Assembly: GCF_048569485.1 (NCBI RefSeq)
Contig: NC_134354.1
Coordinates: forward strand, 336,367,643-336,431,642
DNA length: 64,000 nucleotides
Reading direction: 5' to 3'
Source: Anomaloglossus baeobatrachus
Lineage: Eukaryota > Chordata > Amphibia > Anura > Aromobatidae
Shown one piece after another: positions 20,563-32,700 of this stretch (positions are counted from its first letter, which is position 1; each line of letters begins with the position of its first letter). Under the pieces are notes generated by a model. The model saw only the letters and a program-made list of their open reading frames with translations, ran no database searches and had not been told where the DNA came from. The translations under genes were made by a program, and so were the position numbers.

Positions 20563-21577
20563 AATGGACTACTCTCGCGTAAGAGACAGGGCCAGCAGCG
20601 AAGGGGAGGAAGAAATGGCACCGAGCCCCCTGGAAGAACAAGCCCCTGTTGATATATCTCAACTGCTTCACAATGCCTATGAGTGAATCTGCCGAACACT
20701 CTAATGATAGCAACAAAGAAGTTGACACGTACATCCAAACGGTAGACTTTAAAACAATGGCAACAGAGGTTGCAGCTAATATCATGTCAGAGATCCAGAA
20801 AATCATAGAGAAATCTATCCAGAATGCCCTCCACAACTTTCAGGGGCAATTAAACAAACATAAAGGACAGATAGAGGAGTTGGAACAGAGCGTATCGTCC
20901 CTGGAAGAAGATAACAAGCAACTGTCCTCACAGTTAGAGGAAACGGTCGCAGAAATGAAACGCCTAGCAGACAAGGTTGAAGACCTCGAGAATAGGTCCA
21001 GGCGGAGCAACCTGAGAATGGTAGGGCTATCTGAAGCGGTTCCCGTAGCCGAACTTCAACGCTTATGTGAAAGAGATCTCCCGGCGGCTCTGGGATTAAT
21101 AGAGGCTGTAGAGTCGAAAGGGCTCACAGGGTGGGCCCAGACTTGCGCTCCCATGCCCAAAAATCTGGTGATCAGACAAGACCACGCCAAGTGATCATGA
21201 CATTTTTGGACTACAACGACAAGTTTGACATAATAAGGGCCTATAGAAAAAGGACCCAACCATTGATCATAAGAGGAATGAAACTTCTTCTGTTCGAGGA
21301 TTATTCTGCAGATGTGGCCAAGCGAAGAAGAGCTTTCAGCAAAATATGTGTGTCTCTGCATCAAGCTAGGAAGAGCTTCACACTTCAGTACCCAGCATTA
21401 CTGAGGATTTTCCAAAAAGATGGTGTCAACATTGTCTACAACTCGGCAAGGGACGCCAAAAGAGACATTGAAAAAATACTGCAAACGGCAAAAACTGCAG
21501 AGAGAAGAGGAGACCGAGAGGGGGACAACCGAACAATGTCACCGAAATCCCAGAGGTCAACCGGTCGTAATAGGTGA
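20563..21577 (+). pseudogene. L1-like ORF1 pseudogene
   Basis: The likely start is ATG at 20563 (MDYSRVRDRASSEGEEE). That frame ends near 20690 and continues in another frame as a long coiled coil (about 20700-21000: IQNALHNFQGQLNKHKGQIE and heptads after it). Next comes the L1 hallmark LENRSRRSNLRMVGL. A second shift near 21130-21190 leads into the RRM/C-terminal part (VIMTFLDYNDKFDIIRAYRK, then FEDYSADVAKRRRAF). In L1 elements ORF1p forms trimers that coat the RNA. At least two frameshifts here. Confidence 0.85.
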
Positions 21578-22228
21578 AGCAACCCAGTGATAACTTGTGA
21601 ATGGTGATGTAGTATATACCCTTACCTACTTTCCCTTTAAAACGGTCTGGACTCTTATCTGAGCTGTTTGTGAGATGATACCAAGACAATAAATGAATTA
21701 ACTTTTTTTTTTTTGGGGAGGAGAGGACGTGGGGGTTGGTGGGGGAGGGGCCAGGAATGGGTTATGTCATGTCATGTGGAGCCTGCCATGACAGAGGACG
21801 CTTGTTCACATCATCTCTATCTCCATCTGGGGATGTGTCCTGTGGTTTGGTGGGGGAGGGGGTGGAGTGGTCTGTTTAGACAAATTGTGAGGGGATAGTT
21901 GGGGGATACGGATGTCGTCCTGATTGATATTCCCTACATTTCATGTGGTGCAGGTTGAGTTTCTCTAATATGCTTGTGTAATCAACCACTTTCCCAATCT
22001 CAGAAAAAAGTGAAGTCCATAGCACTTCTGGTGGTGTGTGCAGTTCGGAACACACCACCGTGCATTTCGAATTTAGAGTTATTGTTGCCCTGGGATATTT
22101 TTCCTTGTTGTGTATTTCTTGTTCTTTTTTTTTAACACCTTTCTTCTTTCAGGAGTCACAGACTCCACATGCTGTTTTAATCCTTCCACAAGTATCAAGT
22201 ATCTGATAACAGATAGTAACCCAAACTA

Positions 22229-23098
22229 AGGGTACCTTCACATGTTAGCGATGCAGCAGCGATCCGACCAGCGATCTGACCTGGTCAGGATCGCTGCTGC
22301 ATCGCTACATGGTCGCTGGTGAGCTGTCAAACAGGCAGATCTCACCAGCGACCAGTGACCAGCCCCCAGCCAGCAGCGACGTGCAAGCGACGCTGCGCTT
22401 ACACGGAGCCGGCGTCTGGAAGCTGCGGACACTGGTAACTAAGGTAAACATCGGGTATGGTTACCCGATGTTTACATTAGTTTCCAGCGCACACCGCTTA
22501 GCTGTGTGTGCAGGGAGCAGGGATCCGTGCACACTGAGCGCTGGCTCCTTGCTCTCCTAGCTACAGTACACATCGGGTTAATTAACCCGATGTGTAATGC
22601 AGCTACATGTTCAGAGAGCAGGGAGCCGCGCACACTGCTTAGCGCTGGCTCCTTGCTCTCCTAGCTACCGTACACATTGGGTTAATTAACCTGATGTGTA
22701 CAGCAGCTACATGTGCAGAGAGACGGAGCCGGCAGCACAGGCAGCGTGAGAGCGGCGGAGGCTGATAACTAAGGTAAATATCGGGTAACCACCTTGGTTA
22801 CCCGATGTTTATCTTGGTTACAGCTTACCGCAGCTGCCAGACGCCGGCTCCTGCTCCCTGCTCGCTTCATTTGTCGCTCTCTCGCTGTCACACACAGCGA
22901 TCTGTGTGTCACAGTGGGAGAGCGCCTTTGAAGAAAACGAACCAGGGCTGTGTGTAACGAGCAGCGATCTCGCAGCAGGGGCCAGATCGCTGCTCAGTGT
23001 CACACACAGCGAGATCGCTAATGAGGTCACTGCTGCGTCACAAAAAGCGTGACTCAGCAGCGATCTCGGCAGCGAGCTCGCTGTGTGTGAAGCACCCC
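22229..23098. mobile_element. 870-bp TA MITE inserted in the LINE
   Basis: TA at 22227-22228 and 23099-23100. Ends AGGGTACCTTCACATGTTAG and, on the reverse strand, GGGGTGCTTCACACACAGCG. The interior is rich in CAGCGATC and CACACAGCGA repeats and inverted ACCCGATGT blocks. Related in its ends to the elements at 59206, 60797 and 61326. Removing it restores continuity of the LINE between ORF1 and ORF2. Confidence 0.8.
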
Positions 23099-23100
23099 TA

Positions 23101-25431
23101 ACAGGGACTCCTGTGATTGTTATTTCCTGGAATGTAAAGGGTCTACGATCTCCGAACAAAAAGTCTAAGATATTGAGGCACCTTAAACGATTCTCCCCAG
23201 ACATTGTCCTACTTCAGGAGACTCACTTAAAGCTTAATAAATTCTGGGTGGGGACAGTAGTGGGATCAGCAGCACAGGGTAGACATGCAGGGGTAGTGAT
23301 TTTGTTCCATCGCAACTTCACAATGCGAAGTTCGATTCGATTTTAAATTATTGTCTCAGGAGTATGATGACCAGGGGAGATGGGTATGGGTCACTATAGA
23401 CCATGGAGGAGAGACCTACCTACAGCTAGAGTACACACACCAGGATTCCTCTCTGATTCTTTTCACTTGCACAAGGGGAACAGACAGGGATGTCCAATGT
23501 CACCATTGCTGTTCAACCTGGCCATGGAACCCTTTGCTAGATTTATGGAGGAGTCAGATCTATTTGACGGAATCAGAGTAGGCAAAGATAAAGTTAAGAT
23601 TGCTCTATTTGCGGATGACGTCATACTTTTTTTTGTCAAGACCACTAGAGCAGCTGAGGAGGATCTTTCACTTTATTCAGAAATTCAGTGAATATTCGGG
23701 GTACAGGATTAACATCAACAAAAGTGAACTTCTAGAATTAGGAGTCAAAATACCTCAGGAGCAATGGGTCAAGGTAGGTCTGGACCTACGTATCTCAAAG
23801 TCATACATAACGTATTTGGGGATAAAGATAGGGAGGAGACCAGATCAACTCTATTCCCTTAACTACACCGCCCTAATAGGTAAAATATTGGGGGAACTAC
23901 AACGGTGGCATAAGTTACCAATATCTCTTTGGGGTAGATGTCACTTGGTTAAAATGATTAGCTTTGCCAGGCACCTATACCCCTTGCAAACGCTGCCCTT
24001 GATTTTAAAACATTTAGACATAAATAGACTGAAGAAGGCCTTTACACATTTTATTTGGACAGGTAAAAGACCCAGAATAGCACTAGAAAAACTGATCCTA
24101 CTGAGAAGTGAGGGTGGGGTTAATTTCCCAAATATACATGCTTATAATATCGCCTCTTTATTTAGACATGTAGTGGACTGGTTACATGACACTAGTTGCT
24201 ACTCAAACACCCATCTAGAACGACAGTTAGCCGCTCCTTGGGATCTGACCGCTCTTATCCACACTAGACAAACTAAACTGCCACATATAGTGAGATCCTC
24301 CTTTTTACTAAGGGACACCATAGTATGTTGGAAGATAGTGAGGAAGGCCTTTCAGCTTCCCTTTCTGGTTTCCAAACATATGCCAATATTTGGTCACCCC
24401 GAGTTCCCCCAGGGAGCTGAAATTAAGAGGGTTATTGATCAGAGCTGTGACCAGTTGCAGACAGCGGGGTCCATTATGTGACGGGAGGAAAAACGGTGGA
24501 TGTCTCCACAAGAAATTATGGACAAATTCAAGATACACGGGAAACATTTCATACAGGTCCTGCAGCGTCATTCTTTTTGTCAGTCCAGACTCAGAAAGTT
24601 GGAGAGGGAATCTGTCTCTCATGCCTTAGATGACAGTATAGGCCCGCACACCCAAACCGCGAGTATCACCTAAATGTACAGCACCATGATGCACAAATTT
24701 GTTAAATTAAAACAGAGCAAAATGTTCAGGACATGGGAGAGGTGGACAGGAGATGAGGAGATAGCGAAGACAATATTACAAGGGTGGGAACGAGTGAGAA
24801 AATCCATCTTGTGTGAGAGATGGAGGGAGACTTATTTAAAGCTCATGCACACAGCGCTGTATGGCTTTAACATCCCGCCTTCCCATAGCTGTCCTGACCG
24901 GATTACAGCGTGTCCTAAGTGTGGGGTGCCCTTTACGAATCTGTGGCATGGGGTGTGGGAGTGCACAGAAGTAACAACATATTGGAAGCAAGTAAGGGAC
25001 CAGATTCAAACATGTTGGGGAACGAAACTTCCACAAACACCACAGACTCTGCTCTTCCACCAATTACGCCCCCCCCCGAATCTGAATCTCAGAGTATGGT
25101 ACACAAAGTAAAGATTCCTAGAAACATCCACACATTTTTAGTGGTGGCTCTTCGGGCTTTGTTTAGTAAGTGGCTTAAACCAAACACTCCATCAATGGGA
25201 GCAATAATATCTCAAATGAAACAACTATTGGGACTGGAACTGATAGAAGCAGAAAGGAGTAAAGAAAAGTCATCAGGAAAAGTTTTTCCGCTGTGGAAAA
25301 AATTCATTGGTTTTCATTATAGTCCTCAGGAAATCCTGAAAATAATTAGCCCTTTCCTCCATACAGAATGGTATTGTCTGGAAGACCTGGGAGGGACTTT
25401 GGGGGTTTTGGGACCATCGTTAGACACTTAG
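23101..25431 (+). pseudogene. L1-like ORF2 pseudogene (endonuclease/reverse transcriptase)
   Basis: Starts with the AP-endonuclease N-terminus VIVISWNVKGLRSPNKKS and DIVLLQETHL. Near 23340-23460 the sequence jumps to the reverse transcriptase block GNRQGCPMSPLLFNLAMEP and LFADDVILF, so most of the endonuclease and the reverse transcriptase N-terminus are deleted. The thumb/C-terminal parts follow (GYRININKSELLELG, WGRCHLVKMISFARH). A Cys-rich CPKCGVPFTNLWHGVWEC motif lies near 24910-24965. Several frame changes. Non-functional. Confidence 0.85.
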
Positions 25432-25694
25432 CATGTACCATATGGAGATGGTAGTCGACACCATAGCAAGAACATAATTGTGGAAGGGCTCACACTCACA
25501 TTCTTATTCTTTGTTTGTGATACTACCTTTTATTTTTTCTTCCTTTACAAGGTTTACAGTTGCATTGACGAACAAATCAATCTTGTGTATGCTGATGTTT
25601 ACTATTTGACCATGGAACTGACTGTTTAATTTTTTTTTTGTTATGTTTAAAAATTTGAATAAAAAAGATGTTTTAAAAAAAAAAAAAAAAAAAG

Positions 25695-26373
25695 ATCAGA
25701 TGACATATCTGAGTTTCACACACAGACAGAATGGAGGGCATGGAGAAACTTTTTTTCCTTTTTTATTCTCCACTCCTGAGGAAAAGCAGATCTCACACTG
25801 ATCAAAGTCTGACCAGAGTCTGAATAGCATCATCTGATCGGTCTTCTCGGAAAAATACACAGCCTTATTTTGATGCCAGAATGCCGACAGAAGGTATTAT
25901 ACTGCCTTCACATGTTCCGCTTCTTGGGGATATTTTTGCCACAATGTTAGAAAATCACAGTAAAATGATACGTTATTTACATTATTGCTACAGCAATTGA
26001 TGAACGCAGCATTATCTCACTTGGTATCATGCTGCTGCGCTAATCTCATTCACAGTGCAATGCAGGGCCGCAATAGCTCACCTGGGGGCAGGCATTGGGG
26101 ATGACTTTTTTTTCACCCTCACTCTTTGCAGACTTAATCCATTACAAATAATGTTGCACAATATTAAGATAAAGATAGGGGTTTGGATGTCACTTTGATA
26201 TTTTAGGAAACAAGTCAATTTGCCTAAAGACGTCAGCTACAAACATTCAGAATGTTGTTAGGTTAGCTACTCCCTAAATGTATTGTGTGAATGTATAAAT
26301 TAGTCTGCTGTAAACATGATTTACCACGTATTTCAGAATGCAGAGCTGCAGGAATAATCAAATGAAAGTATGG
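25695..26373. other. spacer without gene
   Basis: No coding frame, terminal repeat or known repeat was recognised. A simple T-rich stretch lies at about 25749-25765. Confidence 0.4.
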
Positions 26374-28098
26374 TACTGTGCAAACGTTTTAGGCAGAAGT
26401 GAAAAAAATGCTGCAAACGGTGAATGTCTTCAAAATACAAGTGTTAAGGCTATGTGCGCACTTACCGGATTTTGCCGCGGATTTTTCGCGGATTTGCTGC
26501 ATGTTTCGCTGCAGAAAATGTTCATAACATCTCTGCAGTGAATCACCAGCAAATCCTATGGAGAAAAAAAATCCTGTGCGCACTGGGCGGAATTTGACAG
26601 CTGCATGTTTTGCTGCGGGAATCCCGCAGCAAAAACAAGTGCATGTCAATTCTTTTCCGCACATCGCTGCGGGATTTCACTCCATTGACTCAATGTTAAT
26701 CGTGAAATCCCGCAGGGAATAACGCAGGCAGCAAATTCTGTGCGGTTCACTGCGTTTTCCTGCGTTATTCCCTGCGGTATTTCGCGGTTTACCTCCGGTA
26801 ATGTGCATCACTTGCTTGCGGTTTTGCAGGGAAGTGTGTCATTACAGGAAGAGGAAGCCGTGCAGAGAGTAAACACAAACACATCACAGACACAGAACAC
26901 ATCACAGACATAGAACACAGACACAGACACATAGAACACACATAGAAAGAAAACGGAAATATAGAAAAAAAAGAACGTGGGCTCCGCTGCATATTTACCT
27001 TCCAGCCGAGGTAAGCACACAGCGGCGGCCCGGTATTCTCAGGCTGGGGAGGGAGAGGGGCAGGGTTAATGTCCCCCGCCTCACTCCCCCTCCGGCAGCC
27101 GAGAATATCAGCCGCAGCTGCCCCGGCACTGTCGCATGCAATATGCGACAATGCCGGCGTGTCCTCGGCTCTTCTTGCCACCGTGTAGCAGTGGTGGCAA
27201 GGTAATACAAGGGGTTAATGATGGTGGGGGACCACCGCCATTAACCCCAGGCTTGATCATGGCAGCGTCTATGTGACAGCTGACATGATCAACCCGTAAG
27301 TAAAGTGAAAAAGACACAGACACCGAAAAATCCTTTATTTTAAATAAAACCAACAAGCCTCGTTCACCCTTTTATTAACCCCTCCCGCACCAAAGCTCCG
27401 GCGTAATCCACAGGGTCCTGCACTGCTGACATCCAGCCGCGACTGTCACAGACAGGCTGAATGCAGCAGACAGCAGAGGTAATTACCGGTCATTTCCCAC
27501 GGCCGGTAATGTGAACTCACTGCCGACCGTGGGAAATGCAGCGATCTGTCATCTATCTATCCTTCTATCTATCTATCCCTCTATCTATCTGTCTATCTAT
27601 CTATCCCTCTATCTATTCTTCTGTCTATCTACTATCTCAGAATTAAAGGACTTTTTTTTTTTTTTTTTCTTCAATGTGCTTTATTGCATTGAATGCAATA
27701 AAGCACATCCCAACCCGCACGCGGCAAAACCGCGGCAATACCGCGAATAATACCGCGGTAAAACCACGGCAAACCGCATGCGGTTTTCGGATGCGGTTTC
27801 CCGCGGTTTTTTACCGCGGGTGCGGTAATCTTTGAGGACATGCGGAATTTTCACAAGAAAATTCCATTTCCCAGTGCGCACAGAGCCTAATAGTTGTTTG
27901 GTGTTTGCATTTTGTTCATTGGTAAAAAAAAAAAAAGTGAATAAACAGAAATGTAACAACTGCTTGGTGTGACGACCCAGTTTGGTTTTATTTATTTTTC
28001 AGAACTCTGCAGGAAGGTTGTGCCAAACATCTTGTAGAACTAACCAGAGATCTTCCATGGATGTAGGGATTTGCACAAACCTCCCTCATAGCATTATA
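26374..28098 (-). mobile_element. Tc1-like transposon C, minus-oriented end
   Basis: Opens with CTGTGCAAACGTTTTAGGCA after TA, a Tc1 terminal repeat. It continues beyond the MITE at 26447-27887 with TTGGTGTGACGACCC (reverse of the transposase C-terminus) and TGTGCCAAACATCTTG. It therefore reads as the 3' end of a Tc1 copy in minus orientation and stops at the long-TIR element at 28099. Confidence 0.7.
26447..27887. mobile_element. 1.44-kb non-autonomous element in Tc1 C
   Basis: Ends AGGCTATGTGCGCACTT and, on the reverse strand, AGGCTCTGTGCGCACTGGG, next to TA at 26445-26446. The flanks are rich in CCGCGG and TTTGCTGC palindromic steps. The core holds CACAGACA repeats (26880-26945), a (TCTA)n tract (27550-27625) and a T run (27651-27669). 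No transposase is encoded. It splits Tc1 C. Confidence 0.75.
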
Positions 28099-28995
28099 CA
28101 GTGTGTCCACCCATATCCTGTCCACCGCCATTAACTTGAGTACTGTGGCAGCTATAGGCATAGCAGTGGTATCTAGGTATAGTAAAGTAGCCATGCGCTA
28201 CGCAATGAAACCACCTATAGCGCCACCTGGTGGAAAACAACGGAGTTAGCATCATCTCAAACGGAACGAGATAGAGGGAAAAAAAAGTGAATTAAAAAAT
28301 TGTAGGGCATCATCAATTCAATACGAATCTACACCTTGCATACAGAAATGCTATGATATGAAACCCATGATCTCCCACCCCCAAAAAACATTGAATGTTG
28401 GTCACGCATATGGCGCTCATTTAACTTTGATGCTCAAAGTGGCCACCGTCAGCTGCAATGCACATCTGGACTCTGGACAGCATACTGTAGTTTGCTGCAT
28501 GTTGTGCAATATGGTAGGTGCCACGTTTGCACAAGCATCTGTAATACGTCGTCGTAGGTTCTGCAATGTTGATGGAGGGTGTCGCATACACCTGTTGTTT
28601 GATGTGACCTCACAGAAAGAAGTCCAATGAGGTCAGGTCAGGTGAGCGTGGAGGCCACTCCACGCAGCCACCATGCCCAATGACTTGTAGGAAAGTCTCC
28701 ATGAGGCATCGCTTCACATCCGCAGCCTTGTGAGTTTTACACATTCTAATCATAGCATTTCTGTATGCAAGGTGACGATTCGTACTGAATTGATGATGCC
28801 CTACAACTTTGTAATTCACTTTTTTTTCTCTATCTTGTTCCATTTTCGAGATAAAAATGCTAACTCCGTTGTTTTCCACCAGGTGGCGCTATAGGTGGTT
28901 TCATTGCGTAGCGCATGGCTACTTTACTATACCTACACAACACTTCTATGCCTATAGCTGCCGCCGTTCTCAAGCTAATGGCGGTGGACACACTG
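28099..28995 (-). mobile_element. mariner-like element with long inverted repeats
   Basis: Starts CAGTGTGTCCACC and ends GGTGGACACACTG, with TA at 28097-28098 and 28996-28997. The inverted arms extend over about 230 bp and include CCACCTATAGCGCCACCTGG and its complement. On the minus strand near 28610-28680 the translation WPPRSPDLTSLDFFL matches the third catalytic block of IS630/Tc1/mariner transposases. The rest of the transposase is missing or unreadable. A defective copy. Confidence 0.75.
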
Positions 28996-29742
28996 TATAA
29001 TGGGTAAGTATATGCCTTTAATGGAGGACATCAAGAAATGGGCAAAGTTGAGGACAATGAAACTTGGTGCAGCGACAGACACATGCTTACTTCTAATTGA
29101 AATTGTAAGATGTCCAGCAGTGCCTTCAGCTCAGGGCTTGCAGCAAGCTGTGGAACCAGCTACACAAGTTTGCTGTTTGGAGAAGTCTGACCAGAAGTGG
29201 TCTCATGCACAAATTGCAGCTGAAAGCCGTATGGCGTTTAACAACGCCAAGAGACTCAACTGTGTGAAGAAAAAAAAAAAAAAATATAGAACTGTGGTGC
29301 AGAGTAGGTGTTCTGCAGCTATCAGTCAAAATGTGAAATATGTGGCTGTAACAGAAGATCATTTGTGTGACTGGAGAGCGGTACAATAATGTATGTGCAA
29401 TCAACGAATATAGCATGGTGGCGGTTCCTTGCAAGTTTTGGGCTGCATTTCAGCAAATGGAGTTAGCAATTTGGTCAGGATCAATGCTGATAAATACAGG
29501 CAGATACTCTGAGAGGAGTGTGCTTGGCTCCAAATTTATTCTGCAGCTGGAGATGACCCCAAACATACAGCCAATGTCATTAAACAAGGTGACCTGGAAG
29601 TGATAATATGGCCCCACAAGACACTGATCTCAACACCATGGCGTCTGGGGTCACATGAAGAGACAGAAGGATGAAACAGCAACTCATCAGATCCGTTCTA
29701 CTTCTCCAAGATTTTAGGAGCAATGTCTGTGCCAAGCTCTTT

Positions 29743-32700
29743 CTAAGGCTGGACTCACACGGACGTATGAAAAAACAGTCCCATTCTCATCCAGGAGAGT
29801 AGGACGATTTTTTTCTCAATTGTCATCAGTGTGCTTGCTGTCAGTGTGCTCTCAGCATGCAATCTGGTTTTTTTTTTCTCAGCAGTTATTAGTCATTTAT
29901 ACTGTAGTGTCTTACAGAACCATTTACAGTGTTCTCTGCTACATGATAGTAATGTATCCATAAAAATGGATGTCACTACGATGGTCTGTGTGGCGTCTGT
30001 TTTTCTCTATCGCTTTCATTGGGGGACACAGGACCATGGGTGTATGCTGCTGTGACTAGGAGGCTGACACTAAGTAGACATAAAAAAAGTTAGCTCCTCC
30101 CTAGCAGTGTACACCCCGAGCCGGAGGCGGATCCCTGCCAGTTTTTTGCTTAGTGTCGTAGGAGGCTGAAGTGGGCCCATATCTCTGTGGGCCAACCTCA
30201 GCCCCTAGGCTATTCCTTTTTTTCCGTTTTTTTCATGCTATACGGCGCCGCTCAGCCTTCTCATCTTTTTACATTTTTTGTCTCTTCTGCAGGGTTTTAG
30301 GCCCTGCATCAGAGAGAAACCTTGCCTGCTCTTTCCCTAGGGGTGTCGTCCCCAGGGTTCCTTGAGGATCGAGACACCAGCCCTTATCCCCCTCCGGCCC
30401 CATGGTACCACTCCAGGGGCTACTTGGGGTCCCACACGTTTATTTTTTATGGGCTCACTCCCCGTCGACCCCTATGGTACCGTCCCAAGGGGTGTTTCGG
30501 GTGGAGACGGCGAGGACGCTCTTCACCGGGATCAGGATCGCAAGCGCAGGAGCGCCCACAGCACCAGGCCTCCCCCAGTGTTCTTCCCTGATTCACTGGG
30601 CCCAGGCAGAGGATCTGACACTGCAGCGCAGGAGCGCTCTGCAGTCTCCCCCACAGCCCCCCAGCAACCCTCCCCTGGCACTTGCTAGCAGCAGCCTGCA
30701 CTCACCGGGGGCCGCAGCATGCAGGATGGGACCCGTGGATCTGGGCGCCGCGCATGGACGCAGGTAAGATCTGCTCCGCGCACAGCGCTGCGCTCCCGGC
30801 GACCGCAGCTCACTAATTTAGTCCCCGGCTTGGGCCTACCTCGGGCCGGAGCGCTCCACCCCCTGTTTGCGCGCGTGCGCGTTTTTACGGCCACGCCCCC
30901 CCCTTTTTCTGCCCGGAGAAAGCTTCCCAGCGTCCCCTAAGTGACAGACCCCAGGGGGAGGATCACAGCTGCAGCGCAGGAGCGCTCTGCATCTCCAGGA
31001 CTCCCCAGCGTTCACTGCTTCCCTGGGCCCAGGCAGGGGATCGTGATCACACAGTTCTCCCCAGGCAACTCTCTGGCAGGCAGGATGGGGCCGAGGATCA
31101 CAGCGACACCGGCAGAACGCAGGCAAGACTGCTCTGCGCGCAGCGCTGCGCTCCCGGGGGCCGCCCACTACTCTAGTCCCCTGCTTCGGCATCATTCAGA
31201 CCTCAGTCCTCCGTCTCACCGCTTGCGCGCGCGTGTTTTTTCCCAAGCAGACCCCTGCAGTTCCTGCCCGGTCCCAAAACCAGCCAGCCCCCCTACTATA
31301 AAAAAAAAAAAAAAAAAAAAAAAGATTTTTCTTCAGCAATGCTGTCCCCGCAGTTTCTGAGACCTCTGCTGACCTGGGTGGGACACAGGACCTGGGTGAG
31401 GGCTGCTCCTGCTTAGGAACAGACTATAGCTTCCTTCCCCTTTTTTATTATTTTTCCTAATTTTTTCACTCTTTTCTCCTGTCTCCCCCCTAGCGTCACT
31501 AGTGTTTTTTTTCCTAAGCGCCATGGCTAACGCTAGTCTCCCCATACAGACCGGCCCCCTTTATAGCCTTTTTGAGGCTTGCACAGCCTGCTAGGTAAAT
31601 TTCTCCCAAGCCAGGCTTCGCCCCCCCGCTCGGCTTGTGCCACAAACCACCCTGTCACCGCCAGCACCCGACCTCAGCTGCACTCCCTTAACCAGAGGGG
31701 TAGAACCCCTATCCCAGTCTGTGGGCTCTCTCCCAAGGGCGTCTATGACCATCGCACAGGCGTTGCAGTCGCTCCCTACGCCCGGCCATGCTCCCCCGGT
31801 CCAGCTGGCTCTGGGCAACAGTCGGTCTGATCCAGACCCTACTGCAGAAGGGGACCTGCGGGGTCTCCTCTCAAGCCCTCCCGGACATCTCTATCACCTC
31901 CAGACTCCGAGTTCTCCTCGGTTCCGAGACCAGCCGACCCCCTGTTTCAGGAGAAGAGTCGGATGCAGCCTCGATGCTGAGTCCAGATCAGAGGGCGGAT
32001 GTCAGAGGCAGGGTGGATAGTCCGGTCAAAGCGGTAAGTCGTACGCTAGAGCTGCAGATGGACTCTGTGTCTACCCAGTGCTTGCATGTATCATTCAAAC
32101 AGGTTAAGCGGGCACACAGGCAATTCGGTGACCATCCAGAATCTGCGGAAATTCTATACAAGCACAGACGACAACCGGTCAAGATATCCAACAATGGTAA
32201 GTCGTTTGATTTACTTTTTCCCCTTCCCTGAGGCTCTCAGGAAGAAATGGCCAGGCTCGCCTAGGGTCGCCCTTCTGTTTTTTTCCATCTGTCATCTTCC
32301 AATACTATCTCTCCCGCACGGGGCATCACTCCGAGTCGCCACGGATCAAGACACCGAGAGAGTGGCCCGTTCAGTTTGTCTTCAGACGGCAGGCACGGTA
32401 CTCCTACTGTCTTCGCCGCCATCTGGCTGGCAGCATCCATGATGTCCTGGGCCGCTACCTCCACAGCGGTCTTCGTGCGGGATCGAGCAATCTGGAGTTC
32501 TCGTCACGGCTACACAGATCGCTCTGGCGGGTGAGTACATACTCATCGCATATCTGTCAGCAGCCTACTGCGCAGTGCAAGCGGCTGGCAGCACGGGGGC
32601 CATCTGTCGGGCGATCTGGCTCAGAACCTGGTATGCGGACGCGGCTTCTAGGATATCACTTACAACCCCCCCCCCTTTACAGGAAGTCGTCTGTTTGGGG

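Larger units (their letters stand above)
19795..25694 (+). mobile_element. L1/Tx1-like LINE, defective
   Basis: A 5' leader, an ORF1 with coiled coil and RRM-like region, an ORF2 with endonuclease and reverse transcriptase remnants, and a terminal A-rich tail (about 25673-25694) preceded by an AATAAA at 25659-25664. A MITE is inserted between the ORFs at 22229-23098. Without the MITE the copy is about 5 kb, shortened by an internal ORF2 deletion. No convincing target-site duplication was found and the 5' limit is approximate. Confidence 0.85.

Noticed and set aside
28358-28630. Plus-strand 90-residue frame
   Set aside because: It is the antisense of the mariner-like transposase remnant.
31200-31360. 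GC-rich segments of DIRS B and C leaders as host CpG-island promoters
   Set aside because: They lie inside recognised DIRS leaders and align in position with the GC-rich leader of DIRS A.
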